Assembly: GCA_963662965.1 (NCBI GenBank)
Contig: OY759970.1
Location: forward strand, 1,922,001-1,986,000
Length of the DNA: 64,000 bases
Origin: DTWD01 sp963662965
GTDB lineage: Bacteria; Acidobacteriota; Vicinamibacteria; Vicinamibacterales; UBA8438
Reading direction: 5' to 3'
Part shown: in pieces, positions 8,087 through 15,189 of the stretch
Position numbering within the stretch: the first letter of the stretch is position 1
Layout of the letters: every line of letters begins with the position of its first letter
Notes under the pieces: model-generated
Database searches by the model: none
What the model was told of the DNA's origin: nothing
The model's input: only the letters and a program-made list of their open reading frames with translations
Translations under genes and position numbers: made by a program

Positions 8087-9745
8087 CTATTCGGGCATCA
8101 ACGCAAACGTCCACACCGAGCCGCCGGTCGGCACCTTGCCCGCCGCATAACGGTTGGCAAGCCCGCCCCCGAGTCCGGACGCCACGCTCACGTATTGCCG
8201 ACCGTTGTGGGTGTATGTAATCGCCGTCGAATTGATGCTCGAACCGGTCTTGAACTGCCACAGCGATTCGCCGGTCGCCTCGTCGAGCGCGATGAACTCA
8301 CCGGTCAATTTGCCAGTGAACACCAGCCCCCCGCCGGTCGCCAGCATGCCGGCCGAGCTCGGGAAATCGGTCAAGGGGATCTCCCATTGCTTCTCGCCGG
8401 TGAGCGGATCGATCGCCAGGAAGTGACCGAGCAGATCGCCGGGGTTGACTTCCGGGAACCGGTTGACGACGCCGGTGGAGTTCGCGCCGATCACTTGCTC
8501 TTTCGGCGGCGCGAGCTTCTGGATGCGCGGCACGTTCCACGTACTCGTGTAGACGAGGCTGGTGTTCGGATTGAAGGCGATGGGCACCGCGTTCGACCCG
8601 CGCGATGGCCAGATGGCGACCTCCTCGCCGGCACGAAAGCGCTCGTAGAGATCGGTCAATACCGGTCGGCCGGTGGCAAGATCGATGTGCGTGGCCCAAT
8701 TGACTCGGACGTAGGGGTTCGCGGCAATCAGCGTGCAGTCGGTGCGGTCCAGCACATACAGAAAGCCGTTCTTGTTGGCCTGGATCATCACCTGCCGGGA
8801 CCGGCCATCGATCTCGATATCGGCGAGCACATGCTCATCGGTGCCGTCGACGTCGTACACGTCGTTGGGCGTGTATTGAAAATAACAAGCGATTTCTCCG
8901 GTCTTCGGCCGGACCGCGAGCACGCTCGACGTATACAGGCTATCCAGAGCCGCGCGCGGTTCGGGATCGTATGGCTCCGCATTGCCGGTGCCCCAGTAGA
9001 CGAGGTCGAGTTGGGGATCGTACGAACCGGAGCGCCACGTCGGCCCGCCGCCGTGCCTCCAGGCGTCGCTGTCCACGGGCCACGTCTCGGCGCCAGGCTC
9101 GCCGGGCGCCGGGATGGTGTATCGGCGCCACAATTTTGTCCCGGTCTCGGGATCCCAGCCGTCGAGGAACCCGCGCGTGGTCGACTCCCCGCCGGACATC
9201 CCTGAAATCAACACCCCGTTGGCCACGATCGGCGCGCCCGTCGCGTAGTAGCCCTCGCTGGAGTCGGCGAATTGCTGGTTCCACAGCTCTTCGCCGCTCT
9301 CCATGTCGAGGGCGAGCACGTGATTGTCAATCGTCACGCGAAAGAGTCTGCCGTCGTAGATCGTCGCGGCGCCTCTCGTGATCGCGGCACGCCGCGTCTC
9401 GGGGTCGAGCTCCACCGGCGTGCGCCAGATCTGCCGCCCGGTTTCCACGTCGATGGCGAACGTCCACTTGCCGTTGATCACGTACATCACGCCGTTGTAA
9501 ATGGTCGGCGCCGCTAGCTCACCAAAGTCATTCATCAGACTCGCGCTCCAAATGGGCACCAGCCGCGTGACGTTGGACCGGTTGATCTGCTCGAGCGGAC
9601 TGTAGTTCTGTCGGTCGTACCCCATGCTCTGGGTGACGATGTTGTCCGTGTTCTTCCCGTCGTTGACCAGCTCTTCCGTCGTTTGGGCCATGGCCGGGCC
9701 TGGCCATGAACCGACCAGGATCGCGAGCAGCCATATGTGCTTCAT
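8087..9745 (-). CDS. PQQ-dependent alcohol dehydrogenase-like protein, lanthanide-type signature
   Basis: A 552-residue eight-bladed propeller protein. The ATG at 9745 gives a clean signal peptide cut after A-M-A (residue 20); an upstream in-frame start overlaps the DUF971 gene. Repeated tryptophan-docking motifs (for example G-R-Q-I-W-R, G-E-E-L-W-N, G-E-S-L-W-Q) mark the blades. Expected metal ligands are visible: Glu187, Asn255 and Asp298, with Asp300 two residues further. That extra Asp is the signature of lanthanide-dependent (XoxF/PedH-like) enzymes. There is no C-terminal cytochrome c domain and no vicinal Cys-Cys pair. It probably oxidises a primary alcohol in the periplasm; the natural acceptor is not encoded nearby. 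Confidence 0.85.
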   Translation of the reverse strand: MKHIWLLAILVGSWPGPAMAQTTEELVNDGKNTDNIVTQSMGYDRQNYSPLEQINRSNVTRLVPIWSASLMNDFGELAAPTIYNGVMYVINGKWTFAIDVETGRQIWRTPVELDPETRRAAITRGAATIYDGRLFRVTIDNHVLALDMESGEELWNQQFADSSEGYYATGAPIVANGVLISGMSGGESTTRGFLDGWDPETGTKLWRRYTIPAPGEPGAETWPVDSDAWRHGGGPTWRSGSYDPQLDLVYWGTGNAEPYDPEPRAALDSLYTSSVLAVRPKTGEIACYFQYTPNDVYDVDGTDEHVLADIEIDGRSRQVMIQANKNGFLYVLDRTDCTLIAANPYVRVNWATHIDLATGRPVLTDLYERFRAGEEVAIWPSRGSNAVPIAFNPNTSLVYTSTWNVPRIQKLAPPKEQVIGANSTGVVNRFPEVNPGDLLGHFLAIDPLTGEKQWEIPLTDFPSSAGMLATGGGLVFTGKLTGEFIALDEATGESLWQFKTGSSINSTAITYTHNGRQYVSVASGLGGGLANRYAAGKVPTGGSVWTFALMPE

Positions 9746-9747
9746 GA

Positions 9748-10098
9748 TCAGCCTCCCGTGGTAGCCTTCGGCCGGCACTCATCGCACTCGCAAATCGAAC
9801 GCAAATACTCGAATGGGTAAATACCTGCGTCGTGGCCGTCCTTGAAGGCAATGTTGTAGGCGTACTGCCCCATTGGTTCCAGTCTGGCGAGTTGTTCGCT
9901 GGAAGGGTTGAAGATTGGCAAGATCTTGAGGCCGGTCGGTTGCGTGGTGGCCTGGTTGTCATTCTCTCGACAAGAGGCGCAGGGGCAGCGGGCGCGGAGC
10001 CAACCGGATCGGTATTGACTGATGTGTCCGTCGTTCCAGTGGATCTTGATGCCCTGGTCTTCCCATTTTTCCAGTTTGACGGGCATCCGCAAATCCAT
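9748..10098 (-). CDS. DUF971 protein (gamma-butyrobetaine hydroxylase N-domain-like)
   Basis: A 116-residue protein matching DUF971, the small domain also found at the N-terminus of gamma-butyrobetaine hydroxylases. Features include W-x-D-G-H-x-S-x-Y, then R-A-R-C-P-C-A-S-C-R with paired cysteines, then D-G-H-D-A-G-I-Y-P-F-E-Y-L-R-S-I-C-E-C-D-E-C, a probable Zn or Fe-S site. The ATG at 10098 overlaps the stop of mrp (TGATG), so the two are translationally coupled. DUF971 next to Mrp/ApbC occurs widely and suggests a role in Fe-S handling; the biochemical role is not established. Base composition here is lower in GC than in the flanks. Confidence 0.8.
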   Translation of the reverse strand: MDLRMPVKLEKWEDQGIKIHWNDGHISQYRSGWLRARCPCASCRENDNQATTQPTGLKILPIFNPSSEQLARLEPMGQYAYNIAFKDGHDAGIYPFEYLRSICECDECRPKATTGG

Positions 10099-10898
10099 CA
10101 AAACGTCATTCCCGGCATTTCTGATGATTCATGAGTGGCAGCCTGCGCGCGGACTGTATGAGCCACTTCCACCAAGGCTTTGGCGGCAGCTGATTCAGGG
10201 TCGCGTTTAACCACCGGCAGGCCCTCGTCGCCGCCCAACACAACGGCCGGGTCCAGCGGGACGTGGCCCAAAAACGGTACATCCAGCTGTTCGGCAATGT
10301 TCTTGCCGCCACCGTGACGGAATACCTCCGTGCGATGTTGGCAGTTGGGGCATTCGAAAAAGCTCATGTTCTCGACCAAGCCAAGAACCGGGACGTTCAG
10401 GTTGCGAAACATCTGCAAACCTTTGCGGGCGTCAATCAGGCTGACATCCTGCGGCGTGGTGACCACCACACCACCGGTCAGTGGCGCCTCCTGACACAAT
10501 GTCAACTGGGCGTCGCCGGTACCCGGTGGCAGATCGATCACCAAGTAGTCCAACTCACCCCACTCACATTGGTCCAACATGGCCTTCAAGTACTTGTGCA
10601 CCATCGGCCCGCGCAAAATGGCGGCTTCTTCCTGCGGTACCAAGAAACCCATAGACATCAGCTTCAACCCTAACGCCTCGATCGGCAAGAACGACTGTTC
10701 GGTGGTTCCCTTTTCAGGTTTGGCATCTTTAACCGCAAACATGATCGGTACGCTGGGACCATAAATGTCTCCGTCCAGCAATCCGACTGTCGCTGCCGAT
10801 TCCGCCAGGACCAACGCCAGATTCGACGCCACGGTCGACTTGCCCACGCCGCCCTTGCCCGACGCGACCGCAATGAGCTGTTTGACTCGATCGATCAT
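10098..10898 (-). CDS. mrp: Mrp/NBP35-family Fe-S carrier ATPase
   Basis: A 266-residue P-loop ATPase of the ApbC/Mrp group: deviant Walker A G-K-G-G-V-G-K-S at 14-21, switch/Walker B region with L-D-G-D-I-Y-G-P-S and V-I-D-L-P-P-G-T-G-D, and a C-terminal C-P-N-C (183-186) that holds the bridging 4Fe-4S cluster of the dimer. Members carry and deliver Fe-S clusters in the cytoplasm. It lacks the N-terminal DUF59 domain found in many Mrp proteins, so it is the short form. It is coupled to the DUF971 gene by a TGATG overlap. Codon use is visibly less GC-rich than in the neighbours, consistent with transfer. Confidence 0.88.
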   Translation of the reverse strand: MIDRVKQLIAVASGKGGVGKSTVASNLALVLAESAATVGLLDGDIYGPSVPIMFAVKDAKPEKGTTEQSFLPIEALGLKLMSMGFLVPQEEAAILRGPMVHKYLKAMLDQCEWGELDYLVIDLPPGTGDAQLTLCQEAPLTGGVVVTTPQDVSLIDARKGLQMFRNLNVPVLGLVENMSFFECPNCQHRTEVFRHGGGKNIAEQLDVPFLGHVPLDPAVVLGGDEGLPVVKRDPESAAAKALVEVAHTVRAQAATHESSEMPGMTF

Positions 10899-10915
10899 TC
10901 GGTTTCCTTACTTGA

Positions 10916-10941
10916 GGCAAGAGCACAGCTTGCTTCTTGCC
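10916..10941 (-). promoter_or_regulatory. Hairpin in the mrp 5' leader
   Basis: GGCAAGAGCA and TGCTTCTTGCC are complementary apart from one bulged base and are separated by 5 nt. They lie 18 nt upstream of the mrp start. It could be a leader structure or the end of an upstream transcript. No T-run follows on either strand, so a classical terminator is unlikely. Confidence 0.35.
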
Positions 10942-11027
10942 GGCCTCGACTGCGATCCAAGCTGCTCCAAACGTGGTCGGAGCTTCTGGAGAACCGCGTC
11001 GTCAGTCCCTTGGTTAACGCTTCAGTG

Positions 11028-11046
11028 CTGAACCGGTAAGGTTCAG
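11028..11046. terminator. Short perfect hairpin after the ferredoxin pseudogene
   Basis: CTGAACC and GGTTCAG flank a 5-nt loop, 44 bp past the end of the ferredoxin remnant. The position suits a transcript end for the minus-strand gene, but no T-run is present. Confidence 0.3.
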
Positions 11047-11089
11047 GCCGATGCGGCACGCGTGCGCGACCGGTCGCTCGGCGTCGTCG

Positions 11090-11345
11090 CTAGTTGTCGG
11101 CGTAGTACTGCGCGTCGATCTCGATATAGTTCTTCCACTTCTCGGGCACCTCGTCGTTTTCGAAGATCGCCTCGACGGGGCACACAGGTACCGCAATCAA
11201 TGCACTCATCCGGATGGATGTAGAGCTTCTCCGCTGCCTCGAACGCGTCTTCGTCCTTGCCGGGATGGACGCAATCGACCGGGCTGACGTCAACACACGC
11301 GGTGTCTTTGGTGCCAATGCAGGGCTCACAGATCGGTTACACCAT
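11090..11345 (-). pseudogene. 7Fe (3Fe-4S/4Fe-4S) ferredoxin, decayed
   Basis: Read on the minus strand from ATG 11345 (GGGGAGG 5 nt upstream), the sequence is unmistakably an FdI-type ferredoxin: C-E-P-C-I-G-T-K-D-T-A-C early, E-K-L-Y-I-H-P-D-E-C-I-D-C in the middle, and V-P-V-C-P-V-E-A-I-F-E-N-D-E-V-P at the end. Three lesions kill it. Codon 3 is TAA; the Cys of the usual V-D-V-C-P-V-D-C is Ser; and about 8 nt are missing just after C-I-D-C, which shifts the frame and removes the third Cys of the second cluster motif. Intact homologues are small soluble electron carriers. The gene is preserved in outline, so decay looks recent. Confidence 0.85.
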
Positions 11346-11398
11346 TGATGCCTCCCCTACCGGACCGTTCCGGAGACCGGGACTGCCGTCCTGTCACC

Positions 11399-12157
11399 TC
11401 ACGCCGTGACGGCGGCAGACGCGCCCGGCAGATGACCCAGACGCATCGAAATCAAGCGGGCGAGTTCCCACGCGCCCCGGTTGTGTTCGGTCAGAATCGA
11501 CCTGTCGTCCAGCGCGTGCTCGAAGAGGCCGACACGAGCGACCTCGAGACCCGTGAAATCCCGCACCGGTGCGCACGTGCAGATCAAGCGCTGCGCCCCT
11601 TCCCACTGCTCGCACACGCCGCCCAGACGGTTCACGACTTCGGGACTGCGGGCGACGTCGCCGGGTGTGACCAGACGTAGGCAACTCAGCCGCCGTCGAG
11701 CCTGGGCCTCGTCGAAGTACAGCTCGCAGTGCGCAGGCATTTCTTTGCCGTAGGCCGTGTGCGTCGCGACCTCGTCGGGCCCAGTCCTCCACATGTAGGT
11801 GACCTCGCCCACAGCCTGCGCCGCGATAAAGCAGCGCGCCCTCGTGCGGAGCGTGTATTCGCGGAGCACCGGATACGCGTACAGCTTTAGCTCCGAGCGC
11901 CCCAAGAGTCGAAACCCGAGATCCAGGACCTTCAGCGTCAGCTGATAGCGCGCGGTCTCATCGTCCTGCCGCACATACCCGCGACGCTTCAGGAGCGAGA
12001 GCAGTCGGTGCACGGTCGGCGGTGGCATGTCAAGGGCGCGGGCCAGGGCGCTCACACTGAGGCCAGTCGCTCTACCGCTCAGCGCTTCACAAATCTCCAG
12101 AGCCTTGTCGACCGACGTGGACCCCGAAACGGCCGCCTGTGCGCTCTGCCGGCTCAT
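11399..12157 (-). CDS. IclR-family transcriptional regulator
   Basis: A 252-residue regulator: N-terminal winged helix-turn-helix (about residues 10-75, with S-V-S-A-L-A-R-A-L-D-M-P-P-P-T-V-H-R-L-L as the HTH) followed by an IclR effector domain (about 90-245). The ATG at 12157 is preferred; the frame runs further upstream into the candidate operator region, which is unlikely to be coded. IclR proteins sense small organic acids or aromatics and usually control adjacent genes. The divergent neighbour is a bacilliredoxin gene, which gives no hint of the effector. An A/T-rich palindrome lies between the two genes. Confidence 0.88.
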   Translation of the reverse strand: MSRQSAQAAVSGSTSVDKALEICEALSGRATGLSVSALARALDMPPPTVHRLLSLLKRRGYVRQDDETARYQLTLKVLDLGFRLLGRSELKLYAYPVLREYTLRTRARCFIAAQAVGEVTYMWRTGPDEVATHTAYGKEMPAHCELYFDEAQARRRLSCLRLVTPGDVARSPEVVNRLGGVCEQWEGAQRLICTCAPVRDFTGLEVARVGLFEHALDDRSILTEHNRGAWELARLISMRLGHLPGASAAVTA

Positions 12158-12224
12158 ATTCAACGACCTTGACCAGGATCGCTCACCAGCGATATTCTCG
12201 CGAGTACCGCATAGCTGAATTATA

Positions 12225-12239
12225 TTCCAATATATGGAA
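12225..12239. promoter_or_regulatory. Candidate IclR operator
   Basis: TTCCA-ATATA-TGGAA has perfect 5-bp arms and sits in an A/T-rich patch 68 bp upstream of the iclR start and 68 bp upstream of the divergent bacilliredoxin start. IclR-family sites are short palindromes rich in TTCC/GGAA, so autoregulation is plausible. Confidence 0.45.
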
Positions 12240-12306
12240 CCGCTTGAGACCACGGCCGATGAAAATCAGAGGCCAAACGGGGCGCATGTCTTTCAGGAGG
12301 CTTCAG

Positions 12307-12744
12307 ATGTCGTATCCAGAGTTCTTCACCGCACCGATGAGGCAGGAGCTGACCCAGCTGGGTGTTAGAGAGCTGCGCACAGCCGCTGACGTCGATGAGT
12401 CGATTCGGGAGACACCCGGGACGCTCATGATCGTGGTCAATTCAGTCTGTGGCTGCGCCGCAGGGAAGGCCCGCCCTGGTGTCGCGCTCGCGCTCCAGCA
12501 CGCCGTGAAGCCGGATGTGGTGGCGACCGTGTTCGCGGGCGCCGACGTGGACGCTACCGAGCGGGCCCGGGGCTACTTCACCGGATACCCGCCGTCGTCC
12601 CCCGCGATCGCGCTCCTGCACGGCGGGAAGCTGATCTACATGATGGAGCGCCATCAGATCGAGAACCAGGAAGCCCAGGACATCGCCGCGCAGTTGACAG
12701 CGGCGTTCGACACGCACTGCCAGAAGACGGCGGTTGCCGGCTAG
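12307..12744 (+). CDS. BrxA/BrxB-family bacilliredoxin
   Basis: A 145-residue thioredoxin-fold protein of the YphP/YqiW type, with the active-site C-G-C at 48-50 in N-S-V-C-G-C-A-A-G-K-A-R-P-G. In Firmicutes these proteins remove bacillithiol from S-bacillithiolated proteins after oxidative stress; in this phylum the thiol partner is uncertain. Length and motif placement match the family. The ATG at 12307 is supported by AGGAGG 6 nt upstream; longer in-frame starts overlap the regulatory region. The gene is followed by ricT after 23 bp. Confidence 0.88.
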   Translation: MSYPEFFTAPMRQELTQLGVRELRTAADVDESIRETPGTLMIVVNSVCGCAAGKARPGVALALQHAVKPDVVATVFAGADVDATERARGYFTGYPPSSPAIALLHGGKLIYMMERHQIENQEAQDIAAQLTAAFDTHCQKTAVAG

Positions 12745-12767
12745 CCACGAGACGTATACGGCAGATC

Positions 12768-13547
12768 ATGAGCACCGAGGTGCTGCGGCCCTTCGTCAGC
12801 GTGAAGTTCGACCCTGTCGGACGTGTCCGTCGATTCCTGCTCAACGACGTCGAGTTCGAGCCTCCGCTCCAGCCGGGCGACGCGGTCGTGGTGACCCGCG
12901 GCGATCAGCGAGCGTTCGCCACGGTCACCCGTACGGTGCCGCAGACGGCGAGCCGAGCGGTGCCGCCCGCCACGTCGTCAGACCGCGTGGTGCGACGGGC
13001 GACCAAACAGGACGTGGTGACCCGGCTCCAGCACCAGCGGCGCGAACGCCACGCGCATCGCATCGCCGTCATGAAAATCAAGGAGCGCGGGCTGCCGATG
13101 AAGCTCGTCAAGGCGGAGCAGCAGCTGGATCGGCCGCGTCTCGTGTTCTATTTCACCGCCGACGGCCGCGTCGACTTTCGTGAGCTCGTCCGCGAGCTGG
13201 CGTCCGAGTTCCGATGCCGGATCGAGATGCGCCAGATCGGCCCGCGCGACGAGGCGAAGCTTCTTGGCGGATACGGCACGTGCGGGCGGCCGCTTTGCTG
13301 CACGACCTGGCTGCAAGGGTTCGAGCCGATCTCGATCAAGATGGCGAAGCGGCAGAACCTGAGCCTGAACCCGTCTCGCCTGTCCGGGTTGTGCGGGCGT
13401 CTCAAGTGCTGCCTTCGGTATGAGCTCCCCAACGCGGCTGGTGAGCAGTTCGCCGGCTGCGCCAACGAGGGCTCGTGTAGCCGCACCGAGGGCGGGTGCG
13501 GTGGCGACTGCGGCTCGGGCGGCTGCGGCAGCTGTGGTCGCACGTGA
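12768..13547 (+). CDS. ricT: PSP1-domain protein RicT (YaaT-like)
   Basis: A 259-residue protein with the PSP1 C-terminal domain. The blocks G-G-Y-G-T-C-G-R-P-L-C-C-T-T-W-L and L-S-G-L-C-G-R-L-K-C-C-L-R-Y-E carry the conserved cysteines, and I-S-I-K-M-A-K-x-Q-N-L-S-L-N-P lies between them. In Bacillus the RicAFT complex binds 4Fe-4S clusters and steers RNase Y and mRNA maturation; in other phyla the protein is conserved but less studied. The last 30 residues are a Gly/Cys-rich tail (G-G-C-G-G-D-C-G-S-G-G-C) not typical of RicT, possibly an extra metal site. Confidence 0.85.
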   Translation: MSTEVLRPFVSVKFDPVGRVRRFLLNDVEFEPPLQPGDAVVVTRGDQRAFATVTRTVPQTASRAVPPATSSDRVVRRATKQDVVTRLQHQRRERHAHRIAVMKIKERGLPMKLVKAEQQLDRPRLVFYFTADGRVDFRELVRELASEFRCRIEMRQIGPRDEAKLLGGYGTCGRPLCCTTWLQGFEPISIKMAKRQNLSLNPSRLSGLCGRLKCCLRYELPNAAGEQFAGCANEGSCSRTEGGCGGDCGSGGCGSCGRT

Positions 13548-13655
13548 TCGCTGCCGGTCCACGCCGCGCCACGTCGAATCCCTCGCATCGGACTCACCGG
13601 CTCCATGCGCTGGTGGGCGTCGCGGCCGATCGCCGACGCAGGGCAAGAGCGCGAA

Positions 13656-13841
13656 ATGTCTCACGGTGACATCAGGCCAGACCCGTGTCCCAAATGCGGG
13701 AACCCGTCGATGGTTTTTACTCCAAACGCTCAGCGCGTGCCATACGCAATCCCGCGGAGATACGAAGCTGCATGGCAGTGCACCACATGCGGGCACCTGT
13801 CGTTTCTGGCTTCCCGACCGGATGCGGGGCCTGGAGCGTGA
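13656..13841 (+). CDS. Small zinc-ribbon protein
   Basis: About 61 residues with two zinc knuckles, C-P-K-C-G-N-P and C-T-T-C-G-H-L, separated by about 30 residues including a basic R-R-Y-E-A-A-W-Q segment. The ATG at 13656 is chosen because it starts just before the conserved part; upstream in-frame codons look non-coding. It lies between ricT and a Rieske gene on the same strand. Function unknown; such ribbons often bind nucleic acid or act as assembly factors. Confidence 0.5.
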   Translation: MSHGDIRPDPCPKCGNPSMVFTPNAQRVPYAIPRRYEAAWQCTTCGHLSFLASRPDAGPGA

Positions 13842-13898
13842 CGACGCGCTCTGGCAGGCCAGAGGCATCAAATCCACAGACTCTCCAAGGAGGACCTC

Positions 13899-14207
13899 AT
13901 GGCGGCATATGTCACAGTAGCGAACGCCGATGACCTGCAACCGGGACAGGCCAAGGTGGTCACCGCCGGGGACCAGCGGGTCGCCCTCTTCAATGTCGGA
14001 GGAACCTACTATGCCATCGCCGACACGTGCACCCATCGGGGCGGGCCTCTCTCAGAGGGCACGCTGGAAGACGACGTCGTGACATGCCCGTGGCACGGTG
14101 CCCACTTCTGTGTGCGCGATGGTCAAGTCCAGGAACCCCCGGCGCACGAGAACGTCACGTCGTATCCGGTGCGGGTCACGGACGGCAGTATCGAAATAGA
14201 GTGTTGA
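13899..14207 (+). CDS. Rieske [2Fe-2S] ferredoxin
   Basis: A 102-residue soluble Rieske protein. The cluster ligands are Cys44 and His46 in C-T-H-R-G-G and Cys63 and His66 in C-P-W-H-G-A. No signal peptide or membrane helix, so it is cytoplasmic, like the ferredoxin components of dioxygenases or NirD-type small subunits. AAGGAGG 5 nt before the ATG is a strong ribosome site. No dioxygenase or nitrite reductase gene is nearby, so the partner must be encoded elsewhere. Confidence 0.92.
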   Translation: MAAYVTVANADDLQPGQAKVVTAGDQRVALFNVGGTYYAIADTCTHRGGPLSEGTLEDDVVTCPWHGAHFCVRDGQVQEPPAHENVTSYPVRVTDGSIEIEC

Positions 14208-14282
14208 GGGCGGAGACGTCGAGGGACGGCGTCGACACGACTGAGCTACTACACTGAAGACGAGGAGTGAGGGAGGTCGCGC

Positions 14283-14774
14283 ATGCCTCGTGTGCCGTTC
14301 GAACAATTGCCTGAAGACGCTCGCTTGTGGATCTTCGCCGCCGAGCGGCCGCTCGACGAGCCCGAGCGGCAGCGGCTCCTTGCCGAAGTCGACCGGTTCG
14401 CCGACCAGTGGGGCGCGCACACCGTGCCGCTGACGGCCGGCCGGGATCTGCGGTACGACCAGTTCCTCTTCGTCGCGGTCGATCAGCGAACGGCGGGGCC
14501 GTCGGGCTGCTCGGTCGATGCGCTCGTGCGGCAGATGAAGGCGCTACAGCAGGAGCTGGGGGTCGAATTGGTCGACCACGCGCCGGTGCTGTTCCGGCGG
14601 GGCGAGGGGATCGAGTGCGTGCCGCGGGAGGTGTTTGCCGGTCTGGCGACGTCGGGCGAGGTCAGCCTCGACACAACGGTCTTCAACAATACCTTGACGA
14701 GCCTCGCAGACGTGCGGGCCGGCCGGTGGGAAGTCCCGGCCTCTGCCTCGTGGCACGCCCAGGCGTTCTTCTAG
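14283..14774 (+). CDS. Conserved protein of unknown function (P-F-E-Q-L-P family)
   Basis: A 163-residue cytoplasmic protein starting P-F-E-Q-L-P-E-D-A-R-L-W-I-F-A-A-E-R-P-L, with a later F-A-D-Q-W-x-A-H and S-G-C-S-V-D. These blocks recur in a family seen in Bacteroidota and Acidobacteriota that is sometimes mislabelled as an ABC transporter ATPase; there is no Walker motif here. Function unknown. GGAGTGAGGGAGG precedes the ATG. It converges on the minus-strand hypothetical gene 20 bp further on. Confidence 0.6.
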   Translation: MPRVPFEQLPEDARLWIFAAERPLDEPERQRLLAEVDRFADQWGAHTVPLTAGRDLRYDQFLFVAVDQRTAGPSGCSVDALVRQMKALQQELGVELVDHAPVLFRRGEGIECVPREVFAGLATSGEVSLDTTVFNNTLTSLADVRAGRWEVPASASWHAQAFF

Positions 14775-14793
14775 CGGTCTGCCAGAACAGCCA

Positions 14794-15150
14794 TCAGCCC
14801 CTTAGGTTCTCGGCGTCGACACTTTCCTTAACCCGGCACGCCCATGCCTGGATGCGAGGGATAACACTGAGCCAGCCCCCTCGTACCAACTCGGTCGTTT
14901 CTCGTCGGTCGATACCCGGCCTGAACACCAGTCGGTATCCATCGGGCCCCTTGACGTCGAACAGGAAGGTGTACTTGCGACTGTGGTGAAACAGCCGTGG
15001 AACGCGCGTCTCGGACAGCGCCAGGCTATCGACCTGTTCCCAATCGAAATCATATGGATTCAGGTGAACCGCGATGATAGCTTGAAGGACTTGGGTTTCC
15101 TGGGTCCCTCCCAGAGAGCGTAAAATCACTTCCGTTGACTCCGCGCTCAC
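14794..15150 (-). CDS. Hypothetical protein, 118 aa
   Basis: Not recognised. The frame opens at a GTG (15150) 39 bp after the PorB gene and encodes a mixed alpha/beta protein with R-K-Y-T-F-L-F-D-V-K-G-P-D-G-Y-R-L-V-F-R-P-G in the middle and a basic C-terminal helix. No signal peptide or membrane segment. The ribosome site is weak. Codon composition fits coding sequence, and its position behind PorB on the same strand supports a real gene. Confidence 0.4.
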   Translation of the reverse strand: MSAESTEVILRSLGGTQETQVLQAIIAVHLNPYDFDWEQVDSLALSETRVPRLFHHSRKYTFLFDVKGPDGYRLVFRPGIDRRETTELVRGGWLSVIPRIQAWACRVKESVDAENLRG

Positions 15151-15189
15151 CGCAGAGGACGCAAAGATTACCCCGCGTTGGACCGGTTG

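Noticed and set aside
14283..14774. ABC-transporter ATPase label for the P-F-E-Q-L-P protein
   Set aside because: Relatives sometimes carry that name, but no Walker A, signature or Walker B motif exists in the sequence.
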